DNA of 29,920 nt from JAJYVT01 sp027339205 (GCA_027339205.1 DAHWOV010000077.1:1-29920); one strand, 5' to 3'. Counted from the first letter of the stretch, positions 21,922 through 29,599 are shown. Program-made: numbers and translations. The notes: generated by a model from the sequence alone, not told the origin.

Positions 21922-22944
21922 GTGGCGAGGGTCGGGGTCTTCGGCGCGACCGGGCAGGTCGGGCAGGTCATGCGGTCGATCCTCGCCGAGCGCGCGTTCC
22001 TTGTCGACGAGATCCGCTTCTTCGGCTCTGCCCGCTCGGCAGGCACCAAGCTCTCCTGGCACGGCGAGCCGGTCGTCGTGGAGGACAGCGCGACGGCTGA
22101 CCTGCGCGGGTTGGAGATCGCCCTGTGCTCGACCGGCGCAGCCGCCTCCAGGGACCTCGCACCTCGGATCGCGGCGTCGGGTGCCACCGTGGTCGACAAC
22201 ACGTCGGCGTGGCGCATGGACCCCCAGGTGCCCCTGGTCGTCGCCGAGGTGAACCCCGAGGCGCTGTCGTCGATCCCCAAGGGGATCGTCGCGAACCCGA
22301 ATTGCACGACGATGGCGGCGATGCCCGTGCTCAAGCCGCTCCACGACCTTGCCGGTCTTCGGAGGCTCGTCGTCGCGAGCTACCAGGCCGTGTCCGGGGC
22401 GGGGCGCGCAGGGGTGTCAGAGCTCGAGGACCAGCTCGGAAAGACGGCCGACCACGCCACGGGCCTCACCTTCGACGGCCGCGCCGTCGACTTCCCCAGC
22501 CCGGTCACGTTCGCGGCGCCGATCGCGCACAACGTGGTGCCGCTGGCCGGCGCGCTCGTGGACGACGGCTCGCTCGAGACGGACGAGGAGCAGAAGTACC
22601 GCAACGAGAGCCGCAAGATCCTGGGAATCCCCGATCTGGCCGTCACCTGCACGTGCGTGAGCGTCCCGGTGTTCACCGGCCACTCGGCCGCCATTGTGGC
22701 GGAGTTCTCCCGGGAGCTCACGCCCGACGAGGCGACCGAGGCCCTCCGGCGCGCCCCCGGGGTCGTGCTCGCCGACCTGCCGACGCCTGTGCTCGCTGCG
22801 GGCAGAGACCCTTGCTTCGTCGGGCGTGTCCGGCGCGCCGACGGCGGGGGGCTCGCCCTGTTCGTGGTTGCCGACAATCTCCGCAAGGGTGCCGCGCTGA
22901 ACGCCGTCCAGATCGCGGAGCTGCTCGTCGCCGCCCGCGGCTGA
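21922..22944 (+). CDS. asd: Aspartate-semialdehyde dehydrogenase
   Basis: Reduces aspartyl phosphate to aspartate semialdehyde with NADPH, the second step after LysC. 340 residues. The N-terminal Rossmann motif is VGVFGATGQVGQVM, the acyl-enzyme Cys lies in VANPNCTTMAA, YQAVSGAGRAGVSEL follows, and the C-terminal half has the acid-base His in PVFTGHSAAIVAEF. Length and motifs match the bacterial/actinobacterial type. The lysC-asd order is standard. Confidence 0.97.
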   Translation: MARVGVFGATGQVGQVMRSILAERAFLVDEIRFFGSARSAGTKLSWHGEPVVVEDSATADLRGLEIALCSTGAAASRDLAPRIAASGATVVDNTSAWRMDPQVPLVVAEVNPEALSSIPKGIVANPNCTTMAAMPVLKPLHDLAGLRRLVVASYQAVSGAGRAGVSELEDQLGKTADHATGLTFDGRAVDFPSPVTFAAPIAHNVVPLAGALVDDGSLETDEEQKYRNESRKILGIPDLAVTCTCVSVPVFTGHSAAIVAEFSRELTPDEATEALRRAPGVVLADLPTPVLAAGRDPCFVGRVRRADGGGLALFVVADNLRKGAALNAVQIAELLVAARG

Positions 22945-23172
22945 CCCGGTCTCCCTCGGCACCCCCGCCGAACGGCCGTGACCAGTCGATGAGAGGCAAG
23001 TCGTAAGGGACTTTTGGCGAGTTTCTCAGGGTATTCCCAGGGAGAACCGGCAAAGTGAGGGTTGCGAAAGCATTTCCATACCGATCGCGGGTCGCTACGC
23101 GAGGGTCTCTGCGCGCCCTCGGCAGCAACCACGTTCTGTCAGGCACGTTGTGTGCGGACGAGAGGAGATGAT
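22945..23172 (+). promoter_or_regulatory. Noncoding leader upstream of the sulfoquinovose synthase gene
   Basis: This 228-nt stretch is more AT-rich in its middle than the surrounding genes. It contains the stem AAGTC-gtaagg-GACTT followed by TTT (22998-23015), an inverted repeat TTCTC...GAGAA (23023-23046) with GGG-TATT-CCC inside, and a 10-bp near-repeat CACGTT(C/G)TGT (23130-23139 and 23144-23153). The first hairpin could end asd transcription weakly. The rest may be promoter or cis-regulatory RNA. It matches no riboswitch class I can recognise. Confidence 0.4.
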
Positions 23173-24387
23173 GTGAGGATCCTGGTTCTGGGCGGCGACG
23201 GGTACCTGGGCTGGCCGGTCGCGCTGCACCTTTCGGGCCGCGGCCACGACGTGGGCATCGTCGACAACTTCGCGCGGCGCCAGTACGACTTCGAGATGGG
23301 CGTGGACAGCCTGGTCCCCATCAGGCACCTCCAGCACCGGGTGCGTGTGTGGGAAGAGGTGTCGGGCCTTCGGGTCTCGACCTACGTGGGAGACCTCACC
23401 GACGCCCCGTTCGTCCATCGGACGATCAAGGAGTTCGCGCCCGACGCGGTCGTCCACTTTGCCGAGCAGCGGTCGGCGCCGTACTCGATGATCGACCAGC
23501 ACCACGCGGTGTACACCCAGGTGAACAACGTCGTCGGGACGCTCAACCTCCTCTACGCGATCGCCGACGTCGACCCTTCGATCCATCTCGTGAAGCTCGG
23601 GACCATGGGTGAGTACGGCACGCCCAACATCGATATCGAAGAAGGCTTCATCGAGATCACCCACCGGGGCCGGACGGACATCCTGCCGTACCCCAAGCAG
23701 CCAGGCTCCTTCTACCACCTGTCCAAGGTGCACGACAGCCACAACATCATGTTCGCCTGCCGGATCTGGGGGCTCCGTTCGACCGACCTCAACCAGGGCA
23801 TCGTCTACGGTCAGGAGACTCCCGAGACGGTGCTGCACCCCGAGCTCGCCACCCGCTTCGACTACGACGGCGTGTTCGGCACGGTGCTCAACCGCTTCTG
23901 CGTGCAGGCCGTGGTCGGCCATCCCCTCACCGTGTACGGCAAGGGCGGCCAGACGCGCGGGATGCTCGACATCCGCGACACCCTCGCGTGCGTCGAGCTT
24001 GCCTGCCTCAATCCGCCGGAGCCGGGTGAGTACCGGGTGTTCAACCAGTTCACCGAGTCGTTCTCGGTGATGCAACTGGCGGAGATGGTCGCGGACGCCT
24101 ACCCGGGCAAAGCGGAGATCGTCCACCTCGACGACCCACGCGTCGAGAAGCAGGAGCACTACTACCGGGCGGCGCACACCAAGTTGCTCGACCTCGGCCT
24201 CGTCCCGCATCTGCTCAGCTCGCGCACCTTGTCGTCGCTCTTGTCCGTGGTGGAGCGCCATCGTGACCGGGTCTACGCGCGGGCGATCCAGCCCACCGTC
24301 GAGTGGCGGAGCACGGCGAGCGTCCTTGCGACCTCGGGCGTCGCCGATCGCAAGAGCGACGTGGAGACCGCACCCTCGGAGGCTTGA
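23173..24387 (+). CDS. sqdB: UDP-sulfoquinovose synthase (SQD1/SqdB family)
   Basis: Makes UDP-sulfoquinovose from UDP-glucose and sulfite, the head-group donor for sulfolipid or sulfoglycans. 404 residues of the extended short-chain dehydrogenase family: NAD motif LVLGGDGYLGWPVALHL, then the near-diagnostic SQD1 blocks VHFAEQRSAPYSMID, LVKLGTMGEYGTPNIDIEEG, LPYPKQ, the catalytic Tyr and Lys in FYHLSKVHDSHN, VYGKGGQTRG and VFNQFTESFSV. The GTG at 23173 has GAGGAG 5 nt upstream. The C-terminal 35 residues are a variable tail. No sulfolipid glycosyltransferase gene is adjacent, so the acceptor is unknown. It could modify a cell-surface glycan, as in some archaea. Confidence 0.94.
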   Translation: MRILVLGGDGYLGWPVALHLSGRGHDVGIVDNFARRQYDFEMGVDSLVPIRHLQHRVRVWEEVSGLRVSTYVGDLTDAPFVHRTIKEFAPDAVVHFAEQRSAPYSMIDQHHAVYTQVNNVVGTLNLLYAIADVDPSIHLVKLGTMGEYGTPNIDIEEGFIEITHRGRTDILPYPKQPGSFYHLSKVHDSHNIMFACRIWGLRSTDLNQGIVYGQETPETVLHPELATRFDYDGVFGTVLNRFCVQAVVGHPLTVYGKGGQTRGMLDIRDTLACVELACLNPPEPGEYRVFNQFTESFSVMQLAEMVADAYPGKAEIVHLDDPRVEKQEHYYRAAHTKLLDLGLVPHLLSSRTLSSLLSVVERHRDRVYARAIQPTVEWRSTASVLATSGVADRKSDVETAPSEA

Positions 24388-24466
24388 GCCGCCCGCTGCC
24401 GCCGGGCGCTTGCCGCCGCGCTTGTGGCCGCTCACTTGCCGCCGCTCATGCGCAGGGTGCCGGCGA

Positions 24467-24472
24467 TAGCGT
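24467..24472 (+). promoter_or_regulatory. -10 element upstream of the TIG-domain gene
   Basis: TAGCGT, identical to the lysC box, ends 9 nt before the GTG at 24482. The 79 nt between the sqdB stop and this box are rich in repeated TTGCCGCCG motifs and hold nothing else I recognise. Confidence 0.45.
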
Positions 24473-24481
24473 CACCCGCCG

Positions 24482-25858
24482 GTGGCCCCCATCGACCGTC
24501 GTAGACGCCGGCGCCATCTCTCGCGAGCCAGGCTGTCCACCGCCGGCGCAGCGGCCGCCGCGGCGCTCGTGCTCGCGGTGCTCGTCGGGGGGCTGCTGAA
24601 GGTGCACTCACAGTCGAGCGGCTACCAGCGAGCCATCGACCGCTCCTACGCAGCACAGATCAGACTGGTCGCAGCTGCGTCCGACCGCCAGGCGAGGGAA
24701 CTCCATGCGCTGCTCGCCTCCATGCCTGCTCAGACGCGTACATCGCTCGAATTCTCGCTCGACACACTGGTTGGCTCGGCGGCGGCGGCGGCCCGCCAAG
24801 CCGAAACAGCCGCAGAGCCTGCCCCGGCCGGCGGGGCGGGACGCGACATCGCCGCCGCGATGGCAGACCGGGCGGCGGCGGTGGCGGGGTTGCGGACTGC
24901 GGTCGACCGCCTGCTCGGCATGGCTCCGCTGCCCGCAGCCGGTGCGACTCCCGCATCGCTTCCTGAGGCGAGATCTCGTCCGATCTCGGACGCCGGCGCG
25001 CAAGCGGCACTTCTGAAGGTGGGCCGGCTCCTCGCGCAGAGCGACCGAAGCTACGACGCCGGCCGCCAGGCGCTGCGGTCGGCTCCCGGCCACGCGACCT
25101 TGCCGCCCTCGGTCTGGTCGGGCCGGACGAGGGTCTGGACGTCCGAAGGCGCGCTCGCGTTGGTCGACTCGCTCACCGGGTCGGCCACGCTGGCTCCGAT
25201 CCGGCGGGTCGAGCTCCTCGCCCACACTCTGGCGTTCACACCCGCGCCGGTGCCCGCTCCGACGGCGACACAAGGGGTCGCGGTCGTGCCGCCGACCGGC
25301 CGTCTCGGCGTGTCCGTGGTGGTCGCGAACGACGGCAACGTGGCCGAGCGGAATATCGTGGTGCGTGTCACGGTCAGAGAGGTCGCGAGCGGGGGGGCAC
25401 AGGGGAGGGTCGCCGCGCAGCGGCGGAGAGCTCGGCGGGTCAGCCTCTCCGCTCGAAGCTCGCGGACGGTGAGCCTGCCGCCGGTCTCCGTCGCGCCAGG
25501 GCACCGCTACACCGTCACGGTGGCGGTCGTACCGCCGTCGCCGGACGCGGTGGGCGCGCTCACCTCGGACACGGTCTCCGCCCGCATCGCGCCACCGGGC
25601 CCGCCCGTGGTCGCCCAGCTCCTGCCCGCAAGGGGTGGCGAACGGGGGGGCACCGACGTGACGATTCTCGGCTCGGGGTTCACATGGGTGAGCTCGGTGA
25701 CCTTCGGCTCCAGGCCCGCACGATTCAGGGTCATCTCGAGCACCCAGGTCACAGCTGTCTCACCCCCGGGCACTGGGACCGTCTCGGTGCGCGTGTCCAA
25801 CCCCGGCGGTGCGTCGGCGCCCTCCGTCGGGGACCGGTTCCGCTACCGCCGCAAGTAG
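24482..25858 (+). CDS. Membrane-anchored extracellular protein with C-terminal IPT/TIG domain
   Basis: 458 residues, function unknown. A basic cytoplasmic N-terminus (PIDRRRRRRHLSRARL) precedes one membrane helix (about 20-40, AAAAAALVLAVLVGGLL). Next comes an Ala-rich, probably helical or coiled region (about 45-220) that may lie outside the membrane, then a beta domain resembling CARDB/Ig folds (LGVSVVVANDGNVAERNIVVRVTV, about 275-360), and a C-terminal IPT/TIG domain (VVAQLLPARGGERGGTDVTILGSGF to the end). The design suggests a cell-surface scaffold or binding protein. The GTG follows a -10 box by 9 nt. It may share a theme with sqdB (cell envelope), but that is only context. Confidence 0.75.
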   Translation: MAPIDRRRRRRHLSRARLSTAGAAAAAALVLAVLVGGLLKVHSQSSGYQRAIDRSYAAQIRLVAAASDRQARELHALLASMPAQTRTSLEFSLDTLVGSAAAAARQAETAAEPAPAGGAGRDIAAAMADRAAAVAGLRTAVDRLLGMAPLPAAGATPASLPEARSRPISDAGAQAALLKVGRLLAQSDRSYDAGRQALRSAPGHATLPPSVWSGRTRVWTSEGALALVDSLTGSATLAPIRRVELLAHTLAFTPAPVPAPTATQGVAVVPPTGRLGVSVVVANDGNVAERNIVVRVTVREVASGGAQGRVAAQRRRARRVSLSARSSRTVSLPPVSVAPGHRYTVTVAVVPPSPDAVGALTSDTVSARIAPPGPPVVAQLLPARGGERGGTDVTILGSGFTWVSSVTFGSRPARFRVISSTQVTAVSPPGTGTVSVRVSNPGGASAPSVGDRFRYRRK

Positions 25859-25892
25859 AAGGTGTGCGTTCGACCGCCGTCCACGCGAACCG

Positions 25893-25898
25893 TAGGAT
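25893..25898 (+). promoter_or_regulatory. -10 element of the citrate synthase promoter
   Basis: TAGGAT, with a possible -35 TTCGAC 18 nt upstream (25869-25874). This predicts a leader of about 85 nt, unlike the leaderless genes nearby, and matches the real Shine-Dalgarno at gltA. Confidence 0.4.
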
Positions 25899-25991
25899 CG
25901 ACTGGGTGCTGCACGAGGTGCGGTCCATGCAGTGCCTCGCGGACCCCGTCCGCATCGAACCCGACCGGACAGCCACAGGAGGCGTTCGCCC

Positions 25992-27275
25992 GTGACCGAG
26001 AGCATCACCATCACCGACAACCGGAGCGGTGACAGCCACGAGATCCCGATCGTGAACGGCGGAATCAGCGCGACCGAGTGGGCGAAGATCCTGCACGGCA
26101 TCTGGTTCTTCGATCCGGGCTTCATGTCCACCGCCGCGGCCGAGAGCGCGATCACCTATCTCGACGGCACAGCCGGAATCCTTCGCTACCGGGGCTATCC
26201 CATCGAACAGCTGGCAGAGGAGTCGACCTACCTCGAGGTCGCCTACCTCCTCCTGCATGGCGAGCTGCCGACCGAGAGCCAGTTCGAGGAGTGGCGCCAC
26301 GACGTCACGTACCACACGTTCATCCATGAGAACGTGCGCAAGCGCTTCCTCGACGGCTTCCACTATGACGCCCACCCGATGGGCATGCTCGTGTCGGCCG
26401 TTGCCGCCCTTTCGACCTTCTACCTCGATGCGAAGGACATCTTCAACCCGGTCTCGCGCCAGAAGCAGATCGTCCGCCTGATCGCCAAGATGCCGACGCT
26501 CGCCGCGGCAGCTCACCGGTTCAGCGTCGGAATGCCATTCGTCTACCCCGACAATTCGCTTGATTTCGCGTCGAACTTCCTCTCGATGATGTGGAAGGTC
26601 GCCGAGCCGCATTATCAGGTGCACCCGGCGCTCGCACGCGCGCTGGACATCCTGTTCATCCTTCACGCGGATCACGAGCAGAATTGCTCGACCACCGCGA
26701 TGCGGGTGGTCGGATCGTCGCACGCGGACCCGTACTCGTGCTGCGCGGCCGCGTGCGCCGCGCTCTACGGCCCACGCCACGGGGGCGCGAACGAGGCGGT
26801 CATCCGCATGCTGACCGAGATCGGGTCGATGGAGAACGTGCCCGCCTTCATCGACGCGGTGAAGGCGGGCCACGGCCACGTCCGGCTCCAGGGCTTCGGC
26901 CACCGCGTCTACAAGAACTACGACCCGAGGGCGAAGATCATCAAGCGAGCGGCTGACGAGGTCTTCGCCGTCACCGGCAAGAACCCGCTCCTCGACATCG
27001 CCCTGAAGCTCGAGGAGATCGCGCTTGACGACGAGTACTTCACCTCGCGCAAGCTGTACCCGAACGTCGACTTCTACTCGGGCCTCATCTATCAGGCCAT
27101 GGGGTTCCCGCTGGAGATGTTCCCGGTCCTGTTCGCGATCCCGCGGACGTCAGGCTGGCTCGCCCATTGGCAGGAGATGCTCGACCAGGACTCGAAGATC
27201 GCACGGCCGCGGCAGCTCTACATCGGCCCAGAGCTCCGCGACTACGTGCCGATGCGCGATCGCCGGGAGACCTGA
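25992..27275 (+). CDS. gltA: Citrate synthase
   Basis: Condenses acetyl-CoA and oxaloacetate to citrate. 427 residues, the size of the bacterial type II (hexameric) enzyme, with its N-terminal beta domain (SITITDNRSGDSHEIPIVNGG). Active-site segments are LHADHEQNCSTTAMRVVGSS (first His), GFGHRVYKNYDPRAKIIK (second His and substrate Arg), NVDFYSGLIYQAMGFP (catalytic Asp) and RTSGWLAHWQEM. The GTG at 25992 has AGGAGG 9 nt upstream; an ATG at 25932 would add an atypical Arg-rich tail. It uses the same acetyl-CoA pool as the ethylmalonyl-CoA genes. Confidence 0.96.
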   Translation: MTESITITDNRSGDSHEIPIVNGGISATEWAKILHGIWFFDPGFMSTAAAESAITYLDGTAGILRYRGYPIEQLAEESTYLEVAYLLLHGELPTESQFEEWRHDVTYHTFIHENVRKRFLDGFHYDAHPMGMLVSAVAALSTFYLDAKDIFNPVSRQKQIVRLIAKMPTLAAAAHRFSVGMPFVYPDNSLDFASNFLSMMWKVAEPHYQVHPALARALDILFILHADHEQNCSTTAMRVVGSSHADPYSCCAAACAALYGPRHGGANEAVIRMLTEIGSMENVPAFIDAVKAGHGHVRLQGFGHRVYKNYDPRAKIIKRAADEVFAVTGKNPLLDIALKLEEIALDDEYFTSRKLYPNVDFYSGLIYQAMGFPLEMFPVLFAIPRTSGWLAHWQEMLDQDSKIARPRQLYIGPELRDYVPMRDRRET

Positions 27276-27281
27276 CAGCCA

Positions 27282-27352
27282 CCGACGCCCGTTCACCGAC
27301 GGCGCTCGCCGACGCCCGGCCACCGACGGCGCTCGCCGACGCCCGTTCACCG
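27282..27352. repeat. 27-bp tandem repeat between gltA and the thioesterase gene
   Basis: Units start at 27282, 27309 and 27336. The first two are full, with a core of CGACGCCC..CACCGACGGCGCTCG and two differences (TT versus GC), and the third stops after 17 bp. The array fills the gap between the two convergent genes and reaches the thioesterase stop codon. Confidence 0.9.
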
Positions 27353-28195
27353 CCTTCGCATCCTCACCAGGCCCTCTTGGACCATCGAGACCACGAGGAG
27401 GCCGCTTCGGTCGAAGAGGAACCCCCTCGACAGGCCGCGGCCCCCGGCCGCGACAGGCGAGTCGGTGTCGAAGAGCAGCCATTCGTCCGCGCGGAACTGG
27501 CGGTGGAACCACATGCAGTGGTCGAGGCTCGCCGCCATGAAGTCGGGGTCTCCCCAGCGGACCGCGTGCGGGTGGAGGATCGTGTCGAAGAGCGAGAGGT
27601 CCGACGCGTAGGTGACTACGCACGCGTGCAGCAGCGGGTCGTCGGGGAGCTTGCCGTCGGCTCGGATCCACAGCCGCTGGTAGGGCTCGCGCGGCTCGCT
27701 GCGCAGCCAGGGCAGCTCTCCGATGTGGCGCTGGTCGATCGGTCGGGGGTGGTCGAACCACTCACCGAGCTCCTCTCGCCACGGCTCGAGGCGTTCGGTG
27801 ACGGTCGGCAGGGTCTCGGGATCGGGGGCCTCGGGCATCGGGAACTGGTGCTCGAAGCCGGGCTCCTCGTCGTGGAACGACGTGGAGAGGTTGAAGATCG
27901 CTCGTCCGTGCTGGATGGCGACGACGCGGCGGGTCGTGAACGAGCGGCCGTCGCGGATTCGGTCCACCTCGTAGAGGATCGGCACCGAGGGGTCGCCTGG
28001 TCGCAGGAAGTACGAGTGGAGCGAGTGGACCCTTCCGTGCTCGACCGTCCGTCCGGCGGCCATCAGTGCCTGTGCCGCCACCTGTCCGCCGAAGACCCGC
28101 TGGCGCTCTTCTGCGGGCTGGACCCCGCGAAAGATGTTGACCTCGATTGGTTCGAGGTCGAGCAGGTGGACGAGAAGGTCGAGGGCGTCGCTCAC
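27347..28195 (-). CDS. tesB: Acyl-CoA thioesterase II (TesB family)
   Basis: Hydrolyses medium and long acyl-CoA to free acid and CoA. 282 residues, a double hot-dog fold. N-terminal half: FRGVQPAEERQRVFGGQVAAQALMAAGRTV, HSLHSYFLRPGDPSVPILYEVDRIRDGRSFTTRRV (in overlapping conserved blocks). C-terminal half: LHACVVTYASDLSLFDT, SLDHCMWFHRQFRADEWLLFD (catalytic Asp) and SRGFLFDRSGLLVVSMVQEG (catalytic Gln). The GTG at 28195 gives the standard N-terminus (VSDALDLLVHLLDLEPIE). The frame stays open far upstream but that extension looks like random coding. Convergent with gltA, divergent from the GtrA gene. Confidence 0.93.
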   Translation of the reverse strand: MSDALDLLVHLLDLEPIEVNIFRGVQPAEERQRVFGGQVAAQALMAAGRTVEHGRVHSLHSYFLRPGDPSVPILYEVDRIRDGRSFTTRRVVAIQHGRAIFNLSTSFHDEEPGFEHQFPMPEAPDPETLPTVTERLEPWREELGEWFDHPRPIDQRHIGELPWLRSEPREPYQRLWIRADGKLPDDPLLHACVVTYASDLSLFDTILHPHAVRWGDPDFMAASLDHCMWFHRQFRADEWLLFDTDSPVAAGGRGLSRGFLFDRSGLLVVSMVQEGLVRMRRR

Positions 28196-28294
28196 GGTCG
28201 CTATGTTGGCAGGCGCCTGGGGCGCGGGCGTGCAGGGCCCCCGCCGGACCAGAGCCCTCCTGATCCAGTGGTCACGGTCACAAGCGGGCTGGCG

Positions 28295-28357
28295 TAGGCT
28301 CTCTTTGTCCTGATGGCGAGCGGAGCCACGTTCCCAACGAGGCTCGGAGGGTAAGGT
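28295..28357 (+). promoter_or_regulatory. Promoter region of the GtrA gene with two -10 candidates
   Basis: TAGGCT (28295-28300) would give a leader of about 60 nt containing a 13-codon ORF (28313-28354, ATG to TAA). TAAGGT (28352-28357) ends 9 nt before the GtrA ATG and would give a leaderless transcript. GGAGG at 28345-28349 is too far from the ATG (17 nt) to be a normal ribosome site. Confidence 0.4.
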
Positions 28358-28366
28358 TGCGGTCCG

Positions 28367-28912
28367 ATGTCCGAGTTCCTCCTGAGCGTCTGGGCGTGGC
28401 TGCACACGCGGGAGGGGCGAAAGATCTTCCGCTACACGATGACCTCGGTCATCTCGACCGGGGTCTCCCTGTTCGTGCTGGGCCTGGTCTTCGGGGTGCT
28501 GCGGTTGTGGACCGAGGTGCCGAGCACGATCTTCGCCAACGTGGTCGCGGCCTTCCCCTCGTATTGGCTGAACCGCCGGTGGGCATGGGGAAAGGGCGGG
28601 CGCTCTCACCTCGTGAAGGAGGTGCTTCCCTTCTGGGTGATGTCGTTGGCGAGCATCGCCTTCTCGATGATCGGCGCGAGCGTGGCCCGGTACCTCGGCC
28701 ACCGACTGCAACTCGACCATTTCGACCAGACGATCCTCGTGCTGTTCGCGAACGTGATGTCGTTCGGGATCTTCTGGGTGCTGAAGCTGATGGTCTTCAA
28801 CCGCACCTTCAAGGTGCCGACCCTCGCCGAGGAGATCGACGAGCACCTGCAGGCAGAGCGTGCTCGGGCCGCCGGCGTGCGCCCGGACGACGACGCCGCC
28901 GCCGTCCGCTGA
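28367..28912 (+). CDS. GtrA-family polytopic membrane protein
   Basis: 181 residues with four hydrophobic segments (about 25-45, 50-72, 86-108, 120-143), the GtrA layout. Conserved features are the FRYTMTSVISTGVSLFVLG first helix, the FPSYWLNRRWAWGK loop after helix two, and KLMVFNRTFK at the end. Members are thought to move polyprenyl-linked sugars or assist glycosyltransferases in cell-surface polysaccharide synthesis. The C-terminal 30 residues are acidic and Ala-rich. A link with the sulfoquinovose synthase upstream is possible but rests only on distance. Confidence 0.88.
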   Translation: MSEFLLSVWAWLHTREGRKIFRYTMTSVISTGVSLFVLGLVFGVLRLWTEVPSTIFANVVAAFPSYWLNRRWAWGKGGRSHLVKEVLPFWVMSLASIAFSMIGASVARYLGHRLQLDHFDQTILVLFANVMSFGIFWVLKLMVFNRTFKVPTLAEEIDEHLQAERARAAGVRPDDDAAAVR

Positions 28913-28949
28913 CCACATTTTCTTTCCTTCTTTCCCTTCCCGATCCTGG

Positions 28950-29438
28950 CTATTCCCGGAAGTTCTCGAACTGCAGAGGGATGCCGAAGTCTTCCTCCTT
29001 GCACGCCGCGATGACAGCTTGAAGGTCGTCGCGCTTCTTGCCCGAGACGCGGACCTGGTCCCCCTGGGTCTGGGAGCTGACCCCCTTCAGGCCTAGGTCC
29101 TTCACGAACTTGTGCAGCTTCTTGGCGCTCTCCTGGGAGATCCCCGCGCGGATGGCGATGCGCTGCCTGGCACTTCCCTTGGCGGCCTCCTCGACCCTGC
29201 CCGGCTCGAGAGCCTTCAACGACACGTGCCGGCGGACCAGCTTCTCCTCGAGCACCTGGCGCAGAGCCGCGAGCCGGTCCTCGGTGGAGGAGTGGAGCGT
29301 GAGATCGTCTGCACCGAGGTCGATCCGCGAATCGGTCCCCTTGAAGTCGAAGCGAGTGGAGGCTTCACGGTTTGCCTGGTCGACGGCGTTGCGCACCTCT
29401 TGCATGTCGACCTGGGACACGATGTCGAAGCTCGGCAT
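28950..29438 (-). CDS. YajQ-family nucleotide-binding protein
   Basis: 162 residues starting MPSFDIVSQVD, the standard YajQ N-terminus. The ATG at 29438 is chosen because a TAGGGT box ends 7 nt upstream; an upstream start at 29447 would lie inside the box spacing. Core motifs are EVRNAVDQANREASTRFDFKGT, RRHVSLKALEPGRVEEAAKGSARQ (in overlapping blocks), FVKDLGLKGVSSQTQGDQVRVSGKKRDDLQ and the C-terminal DFGIPLQFENFR. YajQ proteins bind RNA or GTP, and some bind cyclic di-GMP. The role here is unknown. Confidence 0.95.
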   Translation of the reverse strand: MPSFDIVSQVDMQEVRNAVDQANREASTRFDFKGTDSRIDLGADDLTLHSSTEDRLAALRQVLEEKLVRRHVSLKALEPGRVEEAAKGSARQRIAIRAGISQESAKKLHKFVKDLGLKGVSSQTQGDQVRVSGKKRDDLQAVIAACKEEDFGIPLQFENFRE

Positions 29439-29445
29439 GCGGCAC

Positions 29446-29451
29446 ACCCTA
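29446..29451 (-). promoter_or_regulatory. -10 element for leaderless YajQ-family mRNA
   Basis: TAGGGT on the minus strand ends 7 nt before the ATG at 29438. Confidence 0.6.
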
Positions 29452-29499
29452 CCGAGACGCGCATCGGGTCGGAGGCGGACCCCGGCTGCGCCGGTGCAG

Positions 29500-29505
29500 T
29501 AACCT
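29500..29505 (+). promoter_or_regulatory. -10 element of the tRNA-Tyr promoter
   Basis: TAACCT ends 8 nt before the mature 5' end of tRNA-Tyr, so the primary transcript needs little or no 5' trimming. No clear -35. Confidence 0.45.
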
Positions 29506-29513
29506 GCCGTGCC

Positions 29514-29599
29514 GGGTCGGTGTCCGAGTGGCCAAAGGAAGCAGGCTGTAAACCTGCCGGCGAAAGCCTACGGGGGTTCGAATCCTCCCCGGCCCACCA
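29514..29599 (+). tRNA. tRNA-Tyr (anticodon GTA)
   Basis: Acceptor GGGTCGG (29514-29520) pairs with CCGGCCC (29589-29595), with discriminator A and an encoded CCA (29597-29599). The anticodon loop CTGTAAA lies between GCAGG and CCTGC, giving anticodon GTA. The long variable arm is the class II feature of bacterial tRNA-Tyr. T-loop GGTTCGAATCC. Unlike tRNA-Ser in this window, CCA is encoded. Confidence 0.96.

Noticed and set aside
22945..23172. Known riboswitch upstream of sqdB
   Set aside because: No conserved core of the SAM, cobalamin, TPP, c-di-GMP or c-di-AMP classes is visible; reported only as an unassigned structured leader.
23095..24435. 446-codon minus-strand open frame opposite sqdB
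   Set aside because: The plus strand encodes unmistakable SQD1 motifs; the minus frame is compositional.
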